From positions 1 through 33,280 of the IMG/VR virus record IMGVR_UViG_3300045999_002064: a stretch of 33,280 nucleotides of DNA. One strand, given 5' to 3'. This document shows, in pieces, positions 23,901-29,370 of the stretch; within the stretch, counting starts at the first letter, position 1, and the number at the start of each line of letters is the position of its first letter. The notes under the pieces are model-generated. The model ran no database searches. It worked only from the letters and a program-made list of their open reading frames with translations, and was not told where the DNA came from. The position numbers were made by a program, and so were the translations under genes. This DNA comes from a virus.

Positions 23901-24364
23901 TGCTGCTTCGCACCATAAAGAGCGATCAGGGCGGCATCGGAGCGGCCGTCGTCCTTCACGCGAGAGAACAGTGCGGCCTCGTCTGGGAACAGTTGGGCCG
24001 CGCGGTAGCGGCTGCCGTCCTTACCCTGGGGCACGTCCAGCGCCTTCTGCCAGGTGCGCGGCGGGATCGTCGTGGTGGGCACCTCGCAGGCGGCGAGCAC
24101 CCCGAGAACGACGCCAAGGGATTGCCCCATCGAAAACATACTGGTGACGCCCTGACCCGGCATCGCGTTCAGGCGCTCAAGGTAGGCGGCATCCGCCTTA
24201 GCGTCACGGATGATTGTGTGCAGCGTATGCGCATTGACCATGCGCTTGGTCTTGTTGTTCCGTTCCAGCGACAGGGTGGGCATATCGTGGACCTGCAGCA
24301 GCTTGCCGTCTTCAATCAGCGCGATGGCGCCGTTCAGCCCCACGTCGATGCCAAGAACCCTCAC
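23897..24364 (-). CDS. RuvC-like Holliday junction resolvase
   Basis: A 155-residue RNase H-fold nuclease. The four acidic sites of the RuvC class can be placed: D7 in VLGIDVGLNGAIAL, E63 in YLERLNAMPGQGV, and D139/D143 in DDGRSDAALIALYG. TSMFSMGQSLGVVLGVL is the conserved helix after the second acid. The size is normal. In phages such enzymes cut branched replication intermediates before packaging. It sits between the HTH regulator and the oxygenase, with 4-base overlaps on both sides. Confidence 0.9.
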   Translation of the reverse strand: MRVLGIDVGLNGAIALIEDGKLLQVHDMPTLSLERNNKTKRMVNAHTLHTIIRDAKADAAYLERLNAMPGQGVTSMFSMGQSLGVVLGVLAACEVPTTTIPPRTWQKALDVPQGKDGSRYRAAQLFPDEAALFSRVKDDGRSDAALIALYGAKQQ

Positions 24365-24606
24365 GCCTTGCCCACCGCGGCATCCATCGCCTCAGAGAGC
24401 GATTTCATCCTCGCGGCTATCAGGGCATCAACCGCCTCTTCCAAGCGCCTCACGGACCCGTATAGGGGCTCCGTGGCCCCACTGGACCAGCGGCTCACCT
24501 GGGCCTGGTCGATCTCGGCCACGCGGCACACGTCCGAGAGGCGAAAGCCGGCGGACTGCGCCTTTTCCCTGATGCTTAAAATTGCTTGCTGTGCGTGAGT
24601 TGTCAT
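24361..24606 (-). CDS. Helix-turn-helix regulator (XRE-like)
   Basis: An 81-residue protein. Residues about 20-46 form a Cro/CI-type helix-turn-helix: FRLSDVCRVAEIDQAQVSRW, where VSRW is the typical end of the recognition helix. A helical C-terminal part (VRRLEEAVDALIAARM) may dimerise. It heads the leftward operon. The ATG lies only 8 bases after a -10-like TAGAAT box and has no Shine-Dalgarno sequence, so the message may be leaderless, as for lambda cI from PRM. Two matching dyads in the region beside it are its likely binding sites. Confidence 0.82.
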   Translation of the reverse strand: MTTHAQQAILSIREKAQSAGFRLSDVCRVAEIDQAQVSRWSSGATEPLYGSVRRLEEAVDALIAARMKSLSEAMDAAVGKA

Positions 24607-24613
24607 GCGTAGA

Positions 24614-24643
24614 ATTCTAAGGCCGTAATGACTAGGCGGTCAA
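24614..24643 (-). promoter_or_regulatory. Sigma70-like promoter for the HTH operon
   Basis: Reading leftward: TTGACC (-35, 24643-24638), an 18-base spacer, TAGAAT (-10, 24619-24614). The start point expected about 7 bases on falls at or next to the ATG of the regulator (24606). The -35 box overlaps the dyad at 24628-24643, so binding there would block it. Confidence 0.6.
24628..24643. promoter_or_regulatory. Operator-like dyad 1, ATGAC-N6-GTCAA
   Basis: ATGACTAGGCGGTCAA: half-sites ATGAC and GTCAA with a 6-base spacer. One mismatch from the second dyad at 24786-24801 in the half-sites, identical spacing. It covers the -35 region of the regulator promoter, the usual place for autorepression. 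Confidence 0.6.
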
Positions 24644-24650
24644 CGCAGAC

Positions 24651-24680
24651 AAAAAAGGGGCGAGGTGTGATCCCCGCCCC
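24651..24680 (-). terminator. Leftward intrinsic terminator upstream of the HTH gene
   Basis: Read leftward, GGGGCGGGG and CCTCGCCCC pair over 9 bp (one G-U) around a 6-base loop ATCACA, followed by six T. On the other strand the same pair would be an A-C mismatch, so the structure fits the leftward RNA only. It ends any transcript from the promoter at 24774-24801 before the regulator gene. Confidence 0.88.
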
Positions 24681-24768
24681 GAAGGATGGCAACTGCGGGG
24701 AGACACCGCAGCGGGAGGCGGGTAACTGACAACCACCTCCGGGATTGATTCTACCGGGGCAATACCCG
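24651..24768 (-). ncRNA. Candidate small RNA (about 118 nt) between divergent promoter and terminator
   Basis: A leftward promoter (-35 at 24801-24796, -10 at 24779-24774) predicts a start near 24768, and the terminator ends at 24651. In between there is no credible reading frame but four hairpins in the leftward RNA: CGGG/CCCG (24768-24765 with 24758-24755), GGAGGTGG/CCGCCTCC (24740-24733 with 24721-24714, 8 bp with one G-U), CTGCGG/CCGCAG (24711-24706 with 24698-24693), and the terminator. In hairpins 2 and 4 the non-Watson-Crick pair is G-U only on this strand. It could instead be an attenuated leader of the regulator operon. Confidence 0.6.
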
Positions 24769-24773
24769 ACTAA

Positions 24774-24801
24774 ATTGTAGGGTAGTTGACAGGTTCGTCA
24801 A
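24774..24801 (-). promoter_or_regulatory. Leftward sigma70-like promoter (candidate sRNA promoter)
   Basis: Read leftward: TTGACG (24801-24796), 16-base spacer, TACAAT (24779-24774). Its -35 box is one arm of the dyad at 24786-24801 and lies back to back with the -35 of the rightward promoter. Confidence 0.65.
24786..24801. promoter_or_regulatory. Operator-like dyad 2, TTGAC-N6-GTCAA
   Basis: TTGACAGGTTCGTCAA: perfect half-sites TTGAC and GTCAA with 6 bases between. The two arms are also the -35 boxes of the two divergent promoters, so a bound protein would cover both. It is 158 bp from dyad 1. Confidence 0.6.
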
Positions 24802-24813
24802 TTGTTGTATGAT
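24786..24813 (+). promoter_or_regulatory. Rightward early promoter, TTGACA-16-TATGAT
   Basis: Consensus -35 TTGACA (24786-24791), 16-base spacer, TATGAT -10 (24808-24813). The start should be near 24820, giving a leader of about 28 bases before the first early gene at 24848. It is the strongest promoter-like sequence I see in the window and the natural start of the early operon. Confidence 0.82.
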
Positions 24814-24824
24814 TCGCTCATCAA

Positions 24825-24838
24825 CAACGCAAACGGAG
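24825..24838 (+). repeat. 14-base leader repeat, copy 1
   Basis: CAACGCAAACGGAG lies just before the start of the gene at 24848 and is repeated exactly at 25487-25500 before the gene at 25507. It includes the GGAG ribosome site. Confidence 0.8.
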
Positions 24839-24847
24839 CAAACGCAA

Positions 24848-25033
24848 ATGACCAAGACCATCAACCTGTACGAAGTGCGCTACTACCCCGCTGGTTCCGC
24901 TGTGAGCCGCAACGTCAGCAGCAAGTGCCGCATCCTGCCGTACCGCCGTGCGCTGGCTGTGATCCGCCGCCTGAAAAAGGCCGGTGTGGATGCAGTGATC
25001 GGTTCCCCCTGGCGCGTCAACGTCGCCGCCTAA
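24848..25033 (+). CDS. Small basic early protein (61 aa)
   Basis: A 61-residue basic protein beginning MTKTINLYEVRYYPAGSAVS, with a helical middle (PYRRALAVIRRLKKAGVDAV) and a short final strand. It resembles small beta-helix-beta proteins of phage early regions; no function known to me. The ATG at 24848 is used because the upstream in-frame start at 24809 lies within the -10 box and would not be transcribed. GGAG lies 9 bases upstream. It is the first gene after the early promoter, a position often held by host-takeover proteins. Confidence 0.7.
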   Translation: MTKTINLYEVRYYPAGSAVSRNVSSKCRILPYRRALAVIRRLKKAGVDAVIGSPWRVNVAA

Positions 25034-25040
25034 CCACCCC

Positions 25041-25059
25041 GCCCGGCCCAGCGCCGGGC
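25041..25059 (+). other. GC-rich hairpin after the first early gene
   Basis: GCCCGG and CCGGGC pair around a 7-base loop 7 bases after the stop at 25033. There is no T-run, so it is not an intrinsic terminator; it may protect the 3' end of a processed message or limit read-through. Confidence 0.4.
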
Positions 25060-25081
25060 ACCTTCAACCAGGAGAACGCAA

Positions 25082-25510
25082 ATGAGGTCGCAAAGAAATC
25101 ATGGTCATTCTCATACGCCGGTGTACTACGTGTGGCAGGCAATGATTCGTCGATGCCACAAAGAGAAAGACCCATCCTTCCCGCGTTATGGTGGAAAGGG
25201 AATCAAGGTGTGTGAAGAATGGAGATCTTCTTTTTTGCAGTTCATGCAGGACGTTGGGCCAAGGCCTGACGGGTTGACGCTTGATCGAATCAATTCGGCT
25301 GGTAATTATGAGCCTGGGAATGTTCGATGGGCGACATATAAACAGCAAGCGAGAAACACTTCGCGGAATCATTTGCACACCATTGATGGCGTAACGCGAT
25401 GTCTTGCTGAATGGTGTGAGGTTCTCAATGAGCCTTGGACGACTGTAAAAAAAAGAGTGGCTGCAGGTAAAGATCCCTTTGAACGTCAACGCAAACGGAG
25501 AACAAAATGA
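25082..25510 (+). CDS. HNH-type homing endonuclease-like protein
   Basis: A 142-residue basic protein. RYGGKGIKVCEEWRSSFLQF and LTLDRINSAGNYEPGNVRWAT (residues about 75-95) are the signature of phage-borne HNH-like endonucleases (LDRI..xGNYEPGNxRWA) followed by QQARNTSRN. The C-terminal 45 residues (TIDGVTRCLAEWCEVLNEPW) look like a small DNA-binding repeat. The gene is clearly richer in A+T than its neighbours. It has its own GGAG site and ends by ATGA overlap with the next gene. It is flanked by near-repeats of the ribosome site and start, as expected for a mobile insertion between two genes. Confidence 0.85.
   Translation: MRSQRNHGHSHTPVYYVWQAMIRRCHKEKDPSFPRYGGKGIKVCEEWRSSFLQFMQDVGPRPDGLTLDRINSAGNYEPGNVRWATYKQQARNTSRNHLHTIDGVTRCLAEWCEVLNEPWTTVKKRVAAGKDPFERQRKRRTK
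25487..25500 (+). repeat. 14-base leader repeat, copy 2
   Basis: CAACGCAAACGGAG, identical to 24825-24838. Here it codes for the last residues of the HNH protein while also serving as the leader and ribosome site of the gene at 25507. Confidence 0.8.
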
Positions 25511-25695
25511 ACACACAACACAGCAATTACACGGGACGCTTCCATCGCACTATCGAAAGCGCCTTCGGCCCCTACGCCCGAGGCGGCATCTATGAGAAGC
25601 CCAGCGAGTTCACCATTGCCGACAAGGTGATCACTGGTCTGTCCGGCGTGATCCTGTTCGCCCTCCTCCTCGCAATCCTCACGGGGGTGATCTAA
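25507..25695 (+). CDS. Small membrane protein (62 aa)
   Basis: A 62-residue protein. The soluble first half is NYTGRFHRTIESAFGPYARG, a motif I recall from small early membrane proteins of several proteobacterial phages. One membrane helix follows (VITGLSGVILFALLLAIL). Function unknown; proteins of this build may act at the inner membrane early in infection. GGAG lies 6 bases upstream, and the ATG overlaps the HNH stop. Confidence 0.7.
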   Translation: MNTQHSNYTGRFHRTIESAFGPYARGGIYEKPSEFTIADKVITGLSGVILFALLLAILTGVI

Positions 25696-25941
25696 ATGCA
25701 CGACAAGCTAAACGGCGAGATCGACAAGATCGTCGCGGAGATGGCACCGCCCGTTAACTCCATCGGGATGCTGGCCACCGACGATGTGGTGCGCATCGTG
25801 CGCCAAGCAGCCACCCGCGGGGCAATGGCCGGATGGGTCGCTGGCGAGCGCACGGCGCGCGCTCACTGGGGCCGCGAGATCGACAAGCTGCGCGAGCGCA
25901 TTAAAGAGCTGGAGATGGATCAGATTGCGGGGGCCAAGTGA
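25696..25941 (+). CDS. Small early helical protein (81 aa)
   Basis: An 81-residue protein, mostly helical, with a central ATDDVVRIVRQAATRGAMAG segment and a charged C-terminal coil (GREIDKLRERIKELEMDQ). It starts directly after the previous stop and overlaps the next by 4 bases. No family function recognised. Confidence 0.65.
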   Translation: MHDKLNGEIDKIVAEMAPPVNSIGMLATDDVVRIVRQAATRGAMAGWVAGERTARAHWGREIDKLRERIKELEMDQIAGAK

Positions 25942-26279
25942 AGCGCGCCATCGCCACCGCTGCGCTCGTGGCGCTATGCGCTACGGCGCACGCTGAGTTC
26001 TGGGACGGCAACAAGTTGCACAACCATCTGAACGGCAGCACCGGCGAGCAGTTGCTCGGCTTGGGCTACGTGATGGGCGTTGCGGACGCACTGCAGCACA
26101 TTACGTTCTGCCCGCCAAGCAACGTCACCGCGGGGCAGGTGCGCGACATGGTGGCCAACTACTTGAGCAACGTGCCAGCCGACCGCCACCTCACTGCCGA
26201 AGCGCTGATAAACAAGGTGCTCAAGGGCGTCTGGCCTTGTGCGCAGCGGCCGGCCGCGCCGAGCGGGAGGTCGCTATGA
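25938..26279 (+). CDS. Secreted Rap1a/Tai-like protein
   Basis: A 113-residue protein with a clear signal peptide (MKRAIATAALVALCATAHA, cleavage after AHA). The mature part has FWDGNKLHNHLNG, LLGLGYVMGVADAL, FCPPSNVTAGQVRDMVANYL and a final VWPC, with two Cys (in FCPP and WPC) that probably form a disulfide. This is the pattern of the Rap1a/Tai immunity family, known from type VI secretion immunity proteins of Serratia and common in phages and plasmids. In a phage it might shield the infected cell from periplasmic toxins, but the role here is inference. GTG start with GTGA overlap. Confidence 0.82.
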   Translation: MKRAIATAALVALCATAHAEFWDGNKLHNHLNGSTGEQLLGLGYVMGVADALQHITFCPPSNVTAGQVRDMVANYLSNVPADRHLTAEALINKVLKGVWPCAQRPAAPSGRSL

Positions 26280-26503
26280 AAGACGCGAAAAAGCTAGAGC
26301 TGCTGGCCGATTACCAGTTCCTGTCCTATAGCGTTACGGCAATCATGCTGCAAGCCTATGAGCACCACGAGGCAGGCGAAGCGGAGCTGTCATGGCGCTG
26401 TCTGCTGTCTGCGCAGATGTTTAAAGACGAGCGCGAGAAGGCGTGGCAGAAAGTGCGCCCGTACTATGTGGATGCGGTGCAACTGAAGGAGGGGATAAAG
26501 TGA
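26276..26503 (+). CDS. Small early helical protein (75 aa)
   Basis: A 75-residue protein, predicted all helical: MKDAKKLELLADYQFLSYSV, then EHHEAGEAELSWRCLLSAQ and a final charged helix. The ATG overlaps the previous TGA and is preceded by GGGAGG, so it is preferred over the longer frame starting at 26237 inside the Rap1a-like gene. No function recognised. Confidence 0.68.
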   Translation: MKDAKKLELLADYQFLSYSVTAIMLQAYEHHEAGEAELSWRCLLSAQMFKDEREKAWQKVRPYYVDAVQLKEGIK

Positions 26504-26589
26504 CTGACTTTTTCCACAACCTGCGTTTCTGGCTCATCGTCGCCGCGGCAATCGCCGTCCCTTGGTTCATCGTTTACATAATCCTATGA
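26500..26589 (+). CDS. Tiny membrane peptide (29 aa)
   Basis: A 29-residue frame starting at GTG (overlapping the previous TGA): MTDFFHNLRFWLIVAAAIA followed by VPWFIVYIIL. It is nearly all one membrane helix. GGAGG lies 10 bases upstream and the TGA overlaps the next ATG, so it fits the coupled gene chain exactly. Confidence 0.6.
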   Translation: MTDFFHNLRFWLIVAAAIAVPWFIVYIIL

Positions 26590-26837
26590 CTTGCAACTGC
26601 CACCCCGAATCGCCATTCCTTTGGTACAAGAAAAAACGGCCGTCGATCTTCGCGGTCGATAAACATATCAACCAGTACAGCAAGCTGTCGGCCTCGCAAT
26701 CGGCTTACGTTGAGCGCGAGCGCAACAACGGCCGCGACATCTCACACATTGCGGGCCTGAGCAAATCCAGCCACGCGGCGCGCCTGACCGAGTTCAAGAA
26801 GTTCGCCGTTTACTCAATGGCCAAGCCCTCTAAATGA
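26586..26837 (+). CDS. Small basic early protein (83 aa)
   Basis: An 83-residue protein. It starts MTCNCHPESPFLWYKKKRPS; the Cys-Asn-Cys-His start could bind metal. The rest is basic and Ser-rich (AGLSKSSHAARLTEFKKFAV). The ATG at 26586 (ATGA overlap with the tiny gene) is taken rather than an upstream TTG. Function unknown. Confidence 0.62.
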   Translation: MTCNCHPESPFLWYKKKRPSIFAVDKHINQYSKLSASQSAYVERERNNGRDISHIAGLSKSSHAARLTEFKKFAVYSMAKPSK

Positions 26838-27109
26838 CGAAGTTTAAAAACCACGGCAGTCGCATCAACCAGGTGCGCTCGCTGCTGCGCGAGAACCTGG
26901 ACGGCCTGACGGTGTACCAGCTCTCAGACGCAACGGGGATAGACCGCACCCACCTGTCGCGGGTACTGAACAGGATGCCCGACGCCTACATCGACCGATG
27001 GATTGCTTTCCAACAAGGGCAGCGCTGGATGCGCGCCGTCTGGTGCGTCGTGGTTCCGCCAGAGAACTGCCCGAGACCATTTACTAAGACGAAGGAGAAA
27101 ACAAAGTGA
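26834..27109 (+). CDS. Small helix-turn-helix protein
   Basis: A 91-residue protein. Residues about 9-47 form a winged-helix-like DNA-binding unit: INQVRSLLRENLDGLTVYQL leads into the turn SDATGIDRTHLSRVLNRM. The middle AYIDRWI and RAVWCVVVPPENCPRP form the strands. A family with this layout occurs in phage early regions. It may regulate early genes, separately from the XRE-like protein at 24606. ATGA overlap with the gene before, GTGA overlap after. Confidence 0.72.
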   Translation: MTKFKNHGSRINQVRSLLRENLDGLTVYQLSDATGIDRTHLSRVLNRMPDAYIDRWIAFQQGQRWMRAVWCVVVPPENCPRPFTKTKEKTK

Positions 27110-27324
27110 AACTAATCGACCATGAAGAAGCCCTGCGCCTGGCGCAGAACACGCTGATCTGGAAGCGCTTGCCTGAGAAACTCAAAGCAATCTACCTGAC
27201 TAGCATGATGGACCTGTCCGACGAAATCCAGGCTGAGCTGGTGACGCGCAACTCAAACACGCCGGACGATGACTTCTACGCTCGCGGCGAAGCCATGTGG
27301 GCCAAGCTGGGGCTGGACAAATGA
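27106..27324 (+). CDS. Small early protein (72 aa)
   Basis: A 72-residue protein, helical, with LWKRLPEKLK-like basic turn and DLSDEIQAELVTR then acidic NTPDDDFYARGE. GTG start overlapping the previous TGA, AAGGAG upstream. No family recognised. Confidence 0.62.
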   Translation: MKLIDHEEALRLAQNTLIWKRLPEKLKAIYLTSMMDLSDEIQAELVTRNSNTPDDDFYARGEAMWAKLGLDK

Positions 27325-27554
27325 ATCAGCCCATGCAAGACGACGAACGCCAAACGATGCGCGATCACATCCTGTACCTGAGCAAAGCCCTCGAGCAAGA
27401 GCGCGCCAATTCCGTGAGGAAGACGCGCCTGCTGCAGCGGATGCTGGACCCCGAGGATCTGGGCTGGGCGGTGAGCCATGAGGTGCGGAGGATCGCTTAC
27501 GACATCCTGTCGCAGGAGGTGTACGGCGAGCGAGATAAGGAGAACAAGCAGTGA
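27321..27554 (+). CDS. Small early coiled-coil protein (77 aa)
   Basis: A 77-residue protein, charged and helical (RDHILYLSKALEQERANSVR). The ATG at 27321 overlaps the previous TGA, so it is preferred over a GTG at 27297 within the upstream gene. No function recognised. Confidence 0.62.
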   Translation: MNQPMQDDERQTMRDHILYLSKALEQERANSVRKTRLLQRMLDPEDLGWAVSHEVRRIAYDILSQEVYGERDKENKQ

Positions 27555-27820
27555 CCTTCGGATTCGCAGACGGCTGCCCTAGTGCGCAGCGAGCAACGAC
27601 GATCAGCGTTGAAGAATTAAAGCGCTTACGCAAAGAGGAGGCTATTGCGTCTCACGCGAAGCGATTGGCGCTGGAGCTTGAGTGCCTACTGCTGTCGTGT
27701 GAAGAGACTGCGGTTGTAAGCAAATGGTGGGCTAGCGCACATATAGCGCTTGGCGAGTATCAAGACGACGTAGAACGACTGTATCCGCAGCCGCACGTTT
27801 CACCTTTAGGAAAGGATTGA
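27551..27820 (+). CDS. Small early protein (89 aa)
   Basis: An 89-residue protein. The first 20 residues are polar, followed by helices ISVEELKRLRKEEAIASHAK and LALELECLLLSCEETAVVSK. GTG start overlapping the previous TGA; AAGGAG lies 12-17 bases upstream. Function unknown. Confidence 0.62.
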   Translation: MTFGFADGCPSAQRATTISVEELKRLRKEEAIASHAKRLALELECLLLSCEETAVVSKWWASAHIALGEYQDDVERLYPQPHVSPLGKD

Positions 27821-27821
27821 C

Positions 27822-27977
27822 ATGGAACAGACTTGGTACGTAAGGCTGGGATGGTGGCTTTGCGAAAAGACGGGGCACATCTGGACCGCAAGGGCTTGGA
27901 TTTACGGTGGCATTTATCACCAGGAGTGCAAACTGTGCGGCCGCATCCATAGCGAATATTTGAAAGTGAAAAGCTAA
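27822..27977 (+). CDS. Putative zinc-ribbon protein (51 aa)
   Basis: A 51-residue protein rich in Trp and aromatic residues: MEQTWYVRLGWWLCEKTGHI, then a second half with QECKLCGRIHSE. C14, H19, C36 and C39 can make one zinc site of the CxxxxH...CxxC type. GGAAAGG lies 7 bases before the ATG. The stop overlaps the next ATG (TAATG). No partner is known; small zinc ribbons in phage early regions often bind nucleic acid or RNA polymerase, but this is inference. Confidence 0.65.
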   Translation: MEQTWYVRLGWWLCEKTGHIWTARAWIYGGIYHQECKLCGRIHSEYLKVKS

Positions 27978-28207
27978 TGAATAATAAAAATGTAGTAGAG
28001 CTGCCGGCGAGTAACAACTACACAGCAGAGCAAGCCCTGCAATCTGCAATGAAAAAAAACTTGACCGATGTCATGGTGATTGCATACGACGACGATGGAG
28101 ATCTTTTCATCAGGTCTTCAAAGATGACTCGCGCTGAAGGTTTATTTATGCTGGAAAAGGCAAAAGAATGGACGATGTACGCAGGTCAAGAGGGTTACGA
28201 CCAATGA
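27977..28207 (+). CDS. Small conserved early protein (76 aa)
   Basis: A 76-residue protein. NNYTAEQALQSAMKKNLTDV followed by MVIAYDDDGDLFIRSSKMTR matches a small conserved phage protein family (VVxLPxxxNYTxEQAL...DxDGDLFIRSSxMTRAE), function unknown. One helix-strand-strand-helix unit is expected. It precedes the nuclease gene with an ATGA overlap. Confidence 0.75.
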   Translation: MNNKNVVELPASNNYTAEQALQSAMKKNLTDVMVIAYDDDGDLFIRSSKMTRAEGLFMLEKAKEWTMYAGQEGYDQ

Positions 28208-29319
28208 GCGAACCCCTAATCCTTCGCCCCTCGGCCGCCTCGCGCTGGATCGCCTGCCCGGCCAGCGCTCTGCTGTCCAAGGACATCCCGCCCACGCCCA
28301 GCGGCGATGCAGCAATGGCGGGCACCGCCATCCACGCGCTGGCTGAAACGTGCTACCTCACGGAAGACGATCCCGCCAACAGCCTTGGCAAGACCATCGA
28401 AGGCGTCGTGATGGCGCAGTGGCATTGCGACATGGCGCAGGCACACATCGACAACATTAAGCAGATCGAGGAGTTCGTCGGCGATGGCAACGTGCGCGTC
28501 GAGGAGAAGGTTTCCTACGTCAATAACGACGACGTCGTGCTGCGCGGCACCGCGGACGTGATCGGCGTCGGGCAGGACACGCTCGTTATCGCCGATCTGA
28601 AGACGGGCAGCGGGTACGTCGATGAGGACAGCGAGCAACTGAAGATCTACGCGCTGTCGGCCATCAGGACGCTGAACCTGGCAAACAAGGTCCGCCAGAT
28701 CGAGCTGCAGATCGTGCAGCCGCGCACCGGCGCAACGCGCATCCACCGCATGACGCTGGCCGATCTCTACGACTGGGATGACGAAGTGCTGCGGCCCGCC
28801 ATCACGAAGGCGCTGGACGCGGATAGGAAGCCCACGCCCACCGAGAAGGCGTGCCAGTACTGCCCGGCAAAGCTGATCTGCCCAGCGCAGCGCGAGGCTC
28901 TCGCCGTCATCGAGGCGCAGCCTAACGTCACCGCGATGAATAAGGATCAGATCAAGGACGTCATGGTGCGCCTGTCTGACGAGCAGATCAGCGACCTCTT
29001 AGACCGCGCACCCATCGTCGAGGCCTTCGTGGACGCACTTCGTAAGCACGCCCTCGAGCGCATGAAGGACGGGGGCACGCTGCCGGGGTGGCAGCTCGCG
29101 CCCAAGCGAGCCACGCGCAAGTGGGCGAGCGAGGCGGCGGCTAAGGACGCGCTCATCGACGCAGGTGTGCCTGTGGACAAGCTGTACATAACTGAATTTA
29201 TTTCGCCGGCGGCTGTGGAAAAGCTGTTAGCAAAGGAGCAAAGGGGGATTCTTGAGGACTTAACCGTTAAGGAAAGCTCAGGGGTCACCATTGCAAGGGA
29301 CGCAAGCCTGCGTCAATAA
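28204..29319 (+). CDS. PD-(D/E)XK nuclease with Fe-S cysteines (DUF2800, Cas4/RecB-like)
   Basis: A 371-residue nuclease. The N-terminus reads LRPSAASRWIACPASALLSK, and GTAIHALAETCY has the motif I His (H44). LRGTADVIGVG and LVIADLKTGSGYVDEDSEQL give D118, D131 and K133 (DxK), with Q145 in motif IV. Cysteines C18 and C217-x2-C220-x5-C226 (CQYCPAKLICP) are placed to hold a 4Fe-4S cluster as in Cas4 and AddB. It probably processes DNA ends during phage recombination or replication together with the SSB-like and primase-helicase genes. The ATG at 28204 overlaps the previous stop; an upstream in-frame start adds 12 residues without support. Confidence 0.88.
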   Translation: MSEPLILRPSAASRWIACPASALLSKDIPPTPSGDAAMAGTAIHALAETCYLTEDDPANSLGKTIEGVVMAQWHCDMAQAHIDNIKQIEEFVGDGNVRVEEKVSYVNNDDVVLRGTADVIGVGQDTLVIADLKTGSGYVDEDSEQLKIYALSAIRTLNLANKVRQIELQIVQPRTGATRIHRMTLADLYDWDDEVLRPAITKALDADRKPTPTEKACQYCPAKLICPAQREALAVIEAQPNVTAMNKDQIKDVMVRLSDEQISDLLDRAPIVEAFVDALRKHALERMKDGGTLPGWQLAPKRATRKWASEAAAKDALIDAGVPVDKLYITEFISPAAVEKLLAKEQRGILEDLTVKESSGVTIARDASLRQ

Positions 29320-29326
29320 TGCCCGT

Positions 29327-29336
29327 CCCGTACGGG
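29327..29336. promoter_or_regulatory. 10-base palindrome before the SSB-like gene
   Basis: CCCGTACGGG is a perfect palindrome in the 51-base gap between the nuclease and SSB-like genes. It has no T-run. It may be a regulatory or mRNA-structure element; no direct evidence. Confidence 0.3.
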
Positions 29337-29370
29337 TCAACTCTGAAACTTCTGAAAGCGAAAAGCAAAA

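Noticed and set aside
23166-24598. Two long plus-strand frames across the leftward oxygenase and RuvC-like genes.
   Set aside because: The minus-strand products have intact catalytic motifs and coupled starts; the plus-strand translations are Arg/Val-rich and match nothing.
24809-24847. An earlier in-frame start for the first early gene.
   Set aside because: It lies within the -10 box of the promoter and so would not be on the message; the ATG at 24848 has a GGAG site.
25041-25059. GC-rich hairpin considered as an intrinsic terminator.
   Set aside because: The stem is good but is followed by ACCTTCAACC, not by a T-run, so termination is unlikely; kept only as a hairpin.
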